Below, piece after piece: positions 1 to 4,995 of a stretch of 5,208 bases of DNA. Source of the DNA: Nitrospirota bacterium (lineage in GTDB: Bacteria; Nitrospirota; Nitrospiria; Nitrospirales; UBA8639); the NCBI GenBank assembly GCA_003233615.1, contig QIMB01000020.1, positions 1 through 5,208 of the forward strand, given 5' to 3'. The first letter of the stretch is position 1. Each line of letters opens with the position of its first letter. The position numbers were made by a program, and so were the translations under genes. The notes below the pieces were generated by a model that saw only the letters and a list, made by a program, of their open reading frames with translations, had not been told where the DNA came from and made no database searches.

Positions 1-734
1 CCAATCAGCAGGACTGTTTTGCCATTCCCAGCGAAGCAATCAAGCAAGCAGAATCAACCGATCAAATTTTCATCCGCCCCGGGACATATGAAGATCGCCT
101 GGTGATCACCGAACGGCCAATCTACCTCATCGGGGCCAGTCGCGATCAGGTCACCATTTTCAGTCGACGGAGTGGCCCCTGCTATCTACAGCGCGTGACA
201 GGCGGACAAATCAGTGGGATCACCTTTCGCTATGTGGGCAGCGACCAACATTCAGCCATGAACATTTTAGATTCGACCTGCACAATCTCACATTGTCGAG
301 CAACCGACGGCTTATTGTCCGGTGTGGTGATCTATGGGCCTGATTGCCGTCCAACTTTACAGGCCAACGAGATTTCTCATAACCGCGAATCCGGCGTGTT
401 TGTCTTTGCGGGCGCTCAACCGTACTTACGAGAGAATCACTGTTTTGGCAACCATCATTTCGGCATTGCAGTCCGAGATCATGGAACTCGGCCTGACATC
501 ATTAAGAACCTGTGCCGTGACAACATGCTGAGTGGACTGCTGCTTTTTTCTCAAGCACAAGCCCTTATCCTTGAGAATACATTTGAGAAAAATGCCCATT
601 GGGGAGCTGTTCTAACGCCAGACTGCGAACCCACGCCAAAGCCAGAGGAACTACACCAATCCAATACATTCACAAACAACCCTCGTGGAGAATGTACCGT
701 CACGTCCGAACCGCTCACCGATATTGGTCGATAG
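1..734 (+). CDS. Right-handed parallel beta-helix repeat protein (5' end outside the window)
   Basis: The reading frame is open from the window edge (first whole codon at 3) to TAG at 732-734, so the visible 243 residues are the C-terminal part of a longer protein. GTG at 102 is only an internal codon: the residues before it (IFIRPGTYEDRLVI) and after it (PIYLIGA) form the conserved opening of the DUF1565/NosD-like beta-helix domain. After that come regular coils, each starting at a Gly (codons at 321, 393, 462, 534 and 603, spaced 24, 23, 24 and 23 residues), with patterns such as GVVIYG, GVFVFAG, GIAVRD and GLLLFS followed by Asn-rich turns. This is the typical PbH1 solenoid. No catalytic residues of a polysaccharide lyase can be assigned. 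Such domains bind or process carbohydrates or serve as protein-binding scaffolds; the substrate and the cell location cannot be told because the N-terminus is missing. The fold is confident, the function unknown. Confidence 0.85.
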   Translation, partial: NQQDCFAIPSEAIKQAESTDQIFIRPGTYEDRLVITERPIYLIGASRDQVTIFSRRSGPCYLQRVTGGQISGITFRYVGSDQHSAMNILDSTCTISHCRATDGLLSGVVIYGPDCRPTLQANEISHNRESGVFVFAGAQPYLRENHCFGNHHFGIAVRDHGTRPDIIKNLCRDNMLSGLLLFSQAQALILENTFEKNAHWGAVLTPDCEPTPKPEELHQSNTFTNNPRGECTVTSEPLTDIGR

Positions 735-810
735 GTCTGGACTAAAAAACTTCCTTCGTGTGAGGTGCTGGGGAAAGGAGACCTGTGATAAGGTGAGTGC
801 CCTTCGGGAA

Positions 811-852
811 CCTTAGGGTTCGCGAAATAATAACTTCCCAGACTTCGCACCC
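811..852 (+). repeat. Left terminal inverted repeat of element A
   Basis: This arm pairs with 960-1001. The 21 bases at 820-840 are perfectly complementary to 972-992. The inner part (TTCGCA near 844-849) also recurs in the other arm with a one-base shift. The same outer sequence begins element B at 4401. Confidence 0.85.
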
Positions 853-959
853 AGATTTAGGGCAGATTGGGTCGACCTGAGGGAGCACAACCGCAAGCGT
901 AGCCAATGCCTACGCTGAGGATTGTACGAGTGAAGATCGGCCCAAGCTGGCCTGAAGGT

Positions 960-1001
960 GGGATGCGAAAATGGGAAGTTATTATTTCGCGAGCCCTTAG
1001 G
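960..1001 (-). repeat. Right terminal inverted repeat of element A
   Basis: This is the reverse-complement partner of 811-852. It runs directly into the ribosome-binding site of the next gene: the final AGG at 999-1001 is the start of AGGAG. A reading frame opening at 958 translates this arm as GKLLFREP, which is repeat sequence and not part of the downstream protein. Confidence 0.85.
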
Positions 1002-1003
1002 AG
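999..1003 (+). promoter_or_regulatory. Ribosome-binding site fixing the start at 1015
   Basis: AGGAG lies 11 nt before ATG at 1015, a slightly long but usable spacing. It overlaps the last bases of element A. It supports 1015 over the upstream in-frame GTG at 958, which lies in the inverted repeat. Confidence 0.55.
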
Positions 1004-1014
1004 AACTTTTCCGA

Positions 1015-1455
1015 ATGACTGACAATGTGTGGCATCACGTGAATGCCGTCTTAGGCAGCGTAGCGGTAACGGTGGGACTCTGGCTCTTGTTTGGCGCCTT
1101 ACCTATTCCAATTGGGATCGCCATGGCCATTGGGCTGGCAGTTGTGCTGGCCTGGAAATGTCCGTCTACGGGATACATCTGGGCCATATGCACTCTATTG
1201 TTGGGTGTGGAAAGTTTAGCCTGGCCCATGCTGGAAATGACTGCTCTACAACAATTAGGGCCTGAGCCACCGATGGAAGATTTGGAACGAATTTTCACAG
1301 CCGTGATATTTGGTCTCTTCTCCGGCGTGTTTTGGATGACATTTGCCTATGGAATATACAAAAGGACCCAAGGACCCATCATCCATTCTTCTTTTCCCGT
1401 TCCAGCATCATCCTCACCACCAAAAAAGAAAAAATCCAAAAAGAAATCCCGGTAA
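1015..1455 (+). CDS. Small four-segment membrane protein with a lysine-rich tail, unknown function
   Basis: The product is 146 residues. Hydrophobic stretches at about residues 11-29, 30-47, 53-71 and 93-115 predict four membrane helices, the first two forming a tight hairpin around the PIPIG turn. A short polar loop (about 76-92, with PEPP) separates helices 3 and 4. After helix 4 there is a flexible Pro/Ser stretch ending in KKKKSKKKSR, which by the positive-inside rule should be cytoplasmic and could contact acidic lipids or nucleic acid. No catalytic motif or named family is recognised. The start at ATG 1015 is chosen because the 19 codons before it are translated repeat sequence. The gene converges on priA with 8 bp between the stop codons and no visible terminator hairpin, so the 3' ends of the two transcripts probably overlap. 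Element A lies 13 bp upstream and may have separated the gene from its original promoter. Confidence 0.75.
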   Translation: MTDNVWHHVNAVLGSVAVTVGLWLLFGALPIPIGIAMAIGLAVVLAWKCPSTGYIWAICTLLLGVESLAWPMLEMTALQQLGPEPPMEDLERIFTAVIFGLFSGVFWMTFAYGIYKRTQGPIIHSSFPVPASSSPPKKKKSKKKSR

Positions 1456-1463
1456 GTGCGATA

Positions 1464-3776
1464 CTATTGTATGTCAAGGGGATCGACATGCACTTCATAC
1501 ACAACCGGTTCTTTCGCAAATTGTTGGTCGTAGGCATGCTGAATCTTTCGAAGACGTTCTTGAGTATCTAGCAAATTACATGATTTGATAAGGAAGATGG
1601 TTCGGTTCTTTTTGTGACGTCCAGGTTTCCGCGAACTCAGCGGCCCTAGCACCGTGGGCACCCCCAACATCCCTTGGCCATTTTGAGGCAAGGCCCCGTA
1701 CACCCCGGACTTTTTCAATTGTTGTCCGAGAAAATCAACCACACATTGAACACGATCAGCTTGCGCCCCCGTGACAACCAACAGAATGACATGCGTGGCA
1801 GGAGGATACCCTAAGGCTTCTCGCAACTCACATTCTTGATCATAAAACACAGATGGCTCATGTTGATGAATCGCCTTGAACGCATGATGATCCGGCATAC
1901 GGGTTTGAAGAATGACCTGCCCGGGTTGCTGCTCATCATGGGCTAAGACCACGGCCTTCGAAAGAAGATGGAACGTGCGCTCGGCAGAACGAAAATCTGG
2001 AATATGCAGCCCGATATCGGCTTGAGGAAAGGCAATCAACTTAGCAGTCGGGGGAGTTGCTTGGTGCAGCAAAAGTTCTGTTCCAATCAACACCTGAATC
2101 TCTTTATCACGAAAACGTCGCAAAATCCTCATCGCCTCTTCCGCAGTCTTCACATTCTCACGATCAATCCTGACCATAGAGCATGAAGGAAACAGGCCTG
2201 CCAGCTCCTCCTCCAGTCGTTGCGTTCCCATACCAGAAAACCGAAAGATTGTCCCCTGACAGGCCGAACAGGTTTCAGGAGCGGGCTGACTCCGGTCACA
2301 ATACGAACAGACTAAACGAGTGGGACGATGAAACAGTCTTAAGGTCACCCCGCATTCCAAACAATTAGGCGCCTGCCCGCAATCCCGACAAATCAGGGCC
2401 CGGGAAAACCCTTTGCGATTGAGAAGAAGAATGACTTGTTGCCCCGCATCTAACGCCTGCGTCATACCGTCCAGCAACATGGAGGACAGCGTAGTTCCAA
2501 AGGGTAGTGTACCCAGATCAACCATCTCTATAGACGGAACAGGGGAGCCGGACGACTCAGTGGGAAACGCGATCTGCCCTCGAAATCGCGAATAGGTTTC
2601 AAGAGATGGACGGGTAGCACCATAGACGACGAGGGCCCCATCAACTTCTCCTCGCATCTGTGCCACATCCCGCGCATGATAATAGGGCAGACGTTCGTCC
2701 TTGTAAGACGCATCCCCTTCATGTTCGACCCATATAAGACTGACATCGGAAAACGGGAGAAACAGCGCGGATCTCGTCCCCACCACGATAGTTGCCTGAC
2801 CCTGACGGATCCGTTCCCATCTGGTAGAACGGTCACTCGATGAAAGATGGCCATGATAAATTTCAACCTGATCCTTCCAGACCTTACGCAAATGTTCACC
2901 CAACGTTTCCGCTTGATGAACCTCAGGCACCAGCACAATCGCCTGCTTCCCCTGTCGGCAGATAGCCTGAATCGTTTTCATTAGAAGGTTCTGCCGTAAC
3001 GATTTAGCACCCACCACAACCGTTTCCTGGAACTCTCCGGTTCTTAACGCATCTGAGATCGTGCTCCATAATGGAGATTCTCCATTCACAAATGACAGCT
3101 GTTCAGAAAGAGCGGCTACAGCATTCTTGTCAGGTTGATCAAACAGATCCCACACAACTGGAGCTGAGGGTTTTTCCCCAGGGAGACTTGCACTCACCTG
3201 ATTCCTCGTATTGGAACGGGAAGGTACCCTCGTCCGCTGGACGACCCATCCTTTCTTTTTGACAGAGGTCAGCGTGGCGGAAGCATTTGGGATCGCATGA
3301 ATGAGAGAGGAACGAAGTAAGCCCTTTGGCGCATGTTCCAATTTTCGAAGCACCACCTGAACATCATCTGGAAGTGATCGATCCACTAACGCGGCACGCC
3401 CCTCTTCCGTGAGAAAAATCCTCTTGATCACCTTCACAACATGAGGGGGCACGATAAGCCGCAAGGAGGCTGAAAGCGGGTAAAGATAATAGGCCGAAAT
3501 TTTCTCCACAAGCTGGAATAGATTGTGCCCAAGGGGAGGCTGGTCTGCTTCCGTTTCCACAGAAAGAATATTCCGTAAAGCAGAGCGATGAAATTGCTTT
3601 TGAGGAGAAGCCTCAGATTGTTGCTCACACACACTGACCACCAGTCCTGACACAACCGCCGCCCCTAACGGCACCGTGACCGGAATTCCGACGTGGATAT
3701 GAGAGAAGAGGTGTGGAGGGATTTGATAGGTAAAGACCTGAAACCGCCGTCCCGGCAAAACAATATCAGCAAGCAT
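1464..3776 (-). CDS. priA: Primosomal protein N' (PriA) with degenerate helicase motifs
   Basis: PriA recognises stalled or collapsed replication forks and helps reload the replicative helicase. The 770-residue product (the E. coli protein is 732) is full length. It has the N-terminal 3'-end-binding domain (about 1-105, VLPGRRFQVFTYQIP and VGIPVTVPLG), a divergent winged-helix region (about 112-180), helicase lobe 1 (about 220-400), lobe 2 with eight zinc-binding cysteines (C463, C466, C472, C475, C490, C493, C503, C506), and a C-terminal domain ending in VHVDPL. LVPE (282-285), GTRSA (333-337), SYK and YHARD (357-370), NRKG (453-456), GTQR (517-520) and PDFRSAERTF (593-602) are retained. The nucleotide-handling motifs are not: Walker A GVTGSGKT corresponds to VGAKSLRQ (255-262), DEEH to EHEG (351-354), GSATPS to GATRPS (386-391), motif V to GTELLLHQATPP (565-576), and the QVAGRAGRG of motif VI to KAVVLAHDE (607-615). 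The family assignment is certain; loss of helicase activity is inferred. The ATG at 3776 is the first start after an in-frame TGA 18 nt upstream, and no strong Shine-Dalgarno sequence is visible. Confidence 0.95.
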   Translation of the reverse strand: MLADIVLPGRRFQVFTYQIPPHLFSHIHVGIPVTVPLGAAVVSGLVVSVCEQQSEASPQKQFHRSALRNILSVETEADQPPLGHNLFQLVEKISAYYLYPLSASLRLIVPPHVVKVIKRIFLTEEGRAALVDRSLPDDVQVVLRKLEHAPKGLLRSSLIHAIPNASATLTSVKKKGWVVQRTRVPSRSNTRNQVSASLPGEKPSAPVVWDLFDQPDKNAVAALSEQLSFVNGESPLWSTISDALRTGEFQETVVVGAKSLRQNLLMKTIQAICRQGKQAIVLVPEVHQAETLGEHLRKVWKDQVEIYHGHLSSSDRSTRWERIRQGQATIVVGTRSALFLPFSDVSLIWVEHEGDASYKDERLPYYHARDVAQMRGEVDGALVVYGATRPSLETYSRFRGQIAFPTESSGSPVPSIEMVDLGTLPFGTTLSSMLLDGMTQALDAGQQVILLLNRKGFSRALICRDCGQAPNCLECGVTLRLFHRPTRLVCSYCDRSQPAPETCSACQGTIFRFSGMGTQRLEEELAGLFPSCSMVRIDRENVKTAEEAMRILRRFRDKEIQVLIGTELLLHQATPPTAKLIAFPQADIGLHIPDFRSAERTFHLLSKAVVLAHDEQQPGQVILQTRMPDHHAFKAIHQHEPSVFYDQECELREALGYPPATHVILLVVTGAQADRVQCVVDFLGQQLKKSGVYGALPQNGQGMLGVPTVLGPLSSRKPGRHKKNRTIFLIKSCNLLDTQERLRKIQHAYDQQFAKEPVVYEVHVDPLDIQ

Positions 3777-3805
3777 AAGAGATCGGCATCTTCATAAAAA
3801 AGAAG

Positions 3806-3834
3806 ATTCTAACAGTCGCACCATAGCCCCACAA
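3806..3834 (-). promoter_or_regulatory. Candidate sigma-70-type promoter of priA
   Basis: On the minus strand TTGTGG (3834-3829) is separated by 17 nt from TAGAAT (3811-3806). The -10 box matches the consensus at 5 of 6 positions and the -35 box at 3 of 6. Transcription would start about 20-25 nt before the priA ATG. The boxes lie just outside the four-helix-bundle element, whose left flanking repeat begins at 3840. The assignment rests on pattern only. Confidence 0.35.
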
Positions 3835-3839
3835 TGATA

Positions 3840-3847
3840 GGTTTACG
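3840..3847 (+). repeat. 8-bp direct repeat GGTTTACG, left (apparent target-site duplication)
   Basis: GGTTTACG abuts the left terminal inverted repeat at 3848 and recurs in direct orientation at 4292-4299, immediately outside the right terminus. This is the layout left by a transposition event. Confidence 0.7.
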
Positions 3848-4291
3848 GTAACTACTCAGGTAGGTAGGCTGTAGGTATTTAGTGGAGAAGAGGGCAATGC
3901 GAGATCATACAACGCTCAGAGCGTTTGTCTTGGCCGATGAAGTTGCGCTGCTGACCTACAGGGAAACAAAGAAATTCCCTAAAAACGAGATAGATGGATT
4001 GACTTCGCAGATGAGAAGGGCGGCTGTTTCGGTTCCCTCGAATATCGGCGAAGGCTGTGCCCGTGTTAGTCAGGTCGAGTTTCTTCGTTTTCTTGAAATT
4101 GCGTTTTCTGTTTTCTGCTCTAAGAGCTTTGCATGATCAATTCGGCCTGTCGGAGCGTTGAGGATACCTGCGTGAAAATAATGATATCGACTGTGACTTG
4201 AAACGTGTCGAAGCAGAAAAGGTATGAGGCGCTTTACTGCGTTCTTTACGCAGGCCTAAAAGACTACAACCTAAAACACCTGAGTAGTTAC
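3848..4291 (+). mobile_element. Small element with inverted termini carrying a four-helix-bundle gene
   Basis: The 14 bp GTAACTACTCAGGT at 3848-3861 is perfectly inverted at 4278-4291. Weaker pairing continues inward (TAGGCTGTAG against TAGGTTGTAG, then TTTAG), giving termini of about 35 bp (3848-3882 and 4256-4291). The 444-bp unit is bounded by the direct repeats GGTTTACG at 3840-3847 and 4292-4299. Its only content is the decayed four-helix-bundle gene on the plus strand; no transposase is present. The inverted ends could also fold as a long RNA stem, as in the intervening sequences of 23S rRNA that carry this protein family. The structure is read directly from the sequence; mobility is inferred, and the enzyme responsible is unknown. 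Confidence 0.65.
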
Positions 4292-4315
4292 GGTTTACGA
4301 CAATATAGCCATTGA
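3897..4315 (+). pseudogene. Four-helix-bundle (23S rRNA intervening-sequence / Avd-like family) protein, frameshifted
   Basis: The N-terminal two-thirds is a clear match to the family: MRDHTTLRAF, ADEVALL, FPKNEIDGLTSQMRRAAVSVPSNIGEG, then FLRFLEIAF. The ATG at 3897 has GGAG at 3884-3887, 9 nt upstream, and is preferred to the in-frame GTG at 3882. After FLEIAF the original frame runs into TGA at 4134-4136. Homologous-looking sequence goes on in the next frame (DQFGLSER, stop TGA at 4159, then GYLRENNDIDCDLKRVEAEK, stop TGA at 4225) and in the third frame (EALYCVLYAGLKDYN), which stays open to TGA at 4313-4315. At least two frameshifts and one in-frame stop therefore interrupt what would be a protein of about 115-135 residues. 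The family forms homopentameric helical barrels, and members act as accessory factors in diversity-generating retroelements. No reverse transcriptase is visible here. The true 3' end may lie inside the right terminal repeat. Confidence 0.75.
4292..4299 (+). repeat. 8-bp direct repeat GGTTTACG, right (apparent target-site duplication)
   Basis: This is an exact direct copy of 3840-3847, adjoining the right terminus of the four-helix-bundle element. Confidence 0.7.
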
Positions 4316-4400
4316 AAATCTAGCGCTTCAGGATTTCCCGTGGGTGTTGGTTCCCCACCTTTCCCAAAATGGCATTCTTCAAGTTTCCTCCCCTTTGTAA

Positions 4401-4549
4401 GGGTTCGCGAAATAATAACTTCCCGGAATTCGCGCCTAGATTTTGGCCAGATTGTGTCGATCTGAAGGAGCAAAACCGCAGGCGTAGCAATGCCCACATT
4501 GAGGATTTTGCGAGGGAAGATCGGCTCAAGATGGCCTGAAGATGAGATG
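4401..4549. mobile_element. MITE-like element, copy B (right terminus lost)
   Basis: This stretch aligns with 816-965 of copy A over about 150 positions with about 22 differences including one gap (roughly 85% identity, counted by hand). The outer 24 bases are identical, from GGG at the edge through the CGCGAAATAATAACTTCCC core. Homology stops at about 4549, where the right inverted repeat of copy A would begin. The sequence beyond has no recognisable arm, only the palindrome ATGTATACAT (4547-4556). The copy is therefore one-ended: deleted, recombined, or left over from a longer element. A short CCCTT/AAGGG stem (4391-4403) abuts the left end. Confidence 0.75.
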
Positions 4550-4561
4550 TATACATGTGCC

Positions 4562-4657
4562 ATGTATTTCTTTACGGATCCTAAGACGAGAATGATCTAT
4601 ACTCGTGTCCTCAACCATGAGCCAGCAAGCGTTCGCAGTCAGATAGACGGACTTTGA
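4562..4657 (+). pseudogene. C-terminal remnant of an integron-integrase-like tyrosine recombinase
   Basis: In the frame ending at TGA 4655-4657 the translation contains DPKTRMIYTRVLN and then VRSQIDGL. It aligns with the conserved end of integron-type integrases (DVSTTMIYTHVL followed by GVRSPLDAL in IntI1), and the Tyr in MIYT is the nucleophile position. Only about 28 residues match, so more than 90% of the gene (normally 320-340 codons) is missing, including the Arg-His-Arg catalytic residues. The match starts near 4574. ATG at 4562 is the nearest in-frame start, but nothing suggests that the fragment is expressed. It lies 13 bp after the point where element B loses similarity to A, so one deletion may have removed both the integrase body and the element's other end. 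The family is fairly confident; the link to the element is inferred. Confidence 0.6.
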
Positions 4658-4697
4658 GCCAATTGAAGAGGCGGTGTTGTGCTAATCCGTAATAAAA

Positions 4698-4707
4698 TAT
4701 CATGATA
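4698..4707. promoter_or_regulatory. 10-bp perfect palindrome, possible operator
   Basis: TATCATGATA is a perfect palindrome in an AT-rich stretch about 100 bp before the toxin-antitoxin genes. Such modules are commonly autoregulated at short palindromes, but the distance from the start codon and the chance frequency of 10-bp palindromes keep this weak. Confidence 0.2.
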
Positions 4708-4774
4708 AACCGCTGAGCAGGCAGGTAGCCATTGAATTCCAAGTGGGTACCATGCCTTCGGCAATCAATCAGTC

Positions 4775-4780
4775 TACAAT
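4775..4780 (+). promoter_or_regulatory. Candidate -10 box of the toxin-antitoxin operon
   Basis: TACAAT matches TATAAT at 5 of 6 positions and would give a leader of about 20 nt before ATG 4807. No good -35 box is visible 16-18 nt upstream. The box overlaps CAATGGCTA (4777-4785), which is inverted at 4726-4734 (TAGCCATTG), and lies between two AATCAG copies (4767-4772 and 4785-4790). Either repeat pair could serve antitoxin binding. Speculative. Confidence 0.25.
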
Positions 4781-4806
4781 GGCTAATCAGCAAATGGAGG
4801 TAATGT

Positions 4807-4995
4807 ATGTCTAACGTAATAAGAAAAGAAGATGCTCATAAGCTGGTGGATCAATTACCCGCTAATGCAACCTGGGATGACTTGATGCACGAAATTTATG
4901 TGCGGGAAGCTATTGAGAGGGGAATGGAAGACAGCGACGCCGGCAGAACCAAAGATGTAAAAGAAATTAGAAAGAAATATGGGCTCCCTGAATGA
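4807..4995 (+). CDS. Small antitoxin of a type II toxin-antitoxin pair
   Basis: The product has 62 residues. Translation starts at ATG 4807, 5 nt after a strong Shine-Dalgarno sequence (GGAGGT, 4796-4801). The protein is charged and predicted helical: an N-terminal helix (RKEDAHKLVDQL), a second helix from ATWDDLMHEIYVREAIERG (about 21-39), then DSDAGRTKDVKEIRKKYG. The pattern W-D-D-L-M, Y-V-R, I-E-x-G and A-G-R is one I associate with small proteins encoded directly before ParE/RelE-type toxins. In this role the protein would bind and neutralise the toxin and, with it, repress the operon. No ribbon-helix-helix or other DNA-binding domain is obvious, so the subfamily is left unnamed. Its stop codon overlaps the toxin start (ATGA), indicating translational coupling. 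The assignment leans mainly on this neighbour. Confidence 0.75.
   Translation: MSNVIRKEDAHKLVDQLPANATWDDLMHEIYVREAIERGMEDSDAGRTKDVKEIRKKYGLPE

Larger units (their letters stand above)
811..1001. mobile_element. MITE-like inverted-repeat element, copy A
   Basis: Positions 811-852 and 960-1001 are imperfect inverted repeats of about 42 bp. Within them 820-840 is a perfect 21-bp inverted match to 972-992 (core CGCGAAATAATAACTTCCC). About 107 bp lie between the arms and hold no credible gene. The size, the long termini, the absence of a transposase and the second copy at 4401 identify a non-autonomous miniature element. The ends are ambiguous. CCTTAGG occurs at 811-817 and again at 995-1001, which would make a 177-bp element (818-994) with a 7-bp target duplication. 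However, CCTTAGG is nearly palindromic and may instead be the outermost part of the inverted repeats with only a TTA or TA duplication. The family is not recognised. Confidence 0.8.

Noticed and set aside
800..808. CCCTTCGGG as a terminator after the beta-helix gene
   Set aside because: The stem is only 3 bp and no T-run follows.
551..850. 99-codon minus-strand frame
   Set aside because: It overlaps the end of the beta-helix gene and the repeat arm; the composition is unlike a protein and no motif is present.
958..1014. N-terminal extension of the membrane protein from GTG 958
   Set aside because: These 19 codons are the translated right arm of element A. ATG 1015 has its own ribosome-binding site and opens a normal membrane protein.
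813..1025. Minus-strand frame through element A, and the similar frames at 4288-4563 and 4320-4556 through element B
   Set aside because: They lie in non-coding repeat sequence. Several A-to-B differences are silent in this frame, but others change residues or the stop, and there is no ribosome-binding site.
2528..2938. 136-codon frame inside priA
   Set aside because: It is an alternative-frame shadow of the strongly supported priA gene.
3840..4299. Diversity-generating retroelement, suggested by the Avd-like fold
   Set aside because: No reverse transcriptase, template repeat or variable repeat is visible in the window.
4671..4734. Possible attC-like recombination site after the integrase relic
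   Set aside because: GCGGT and ACCGC (4709-4713) can pair, but the conserved core GTTRRRY and RYYYAAC boxes are not found.
4611..4793. 60-codon minus-strand frame between the integrase relic and the antitoxin
   Set aside because: No recognisable motif and no ribosome-binding site; it overlaps the integrase tail and the likely antitoxin promoter.
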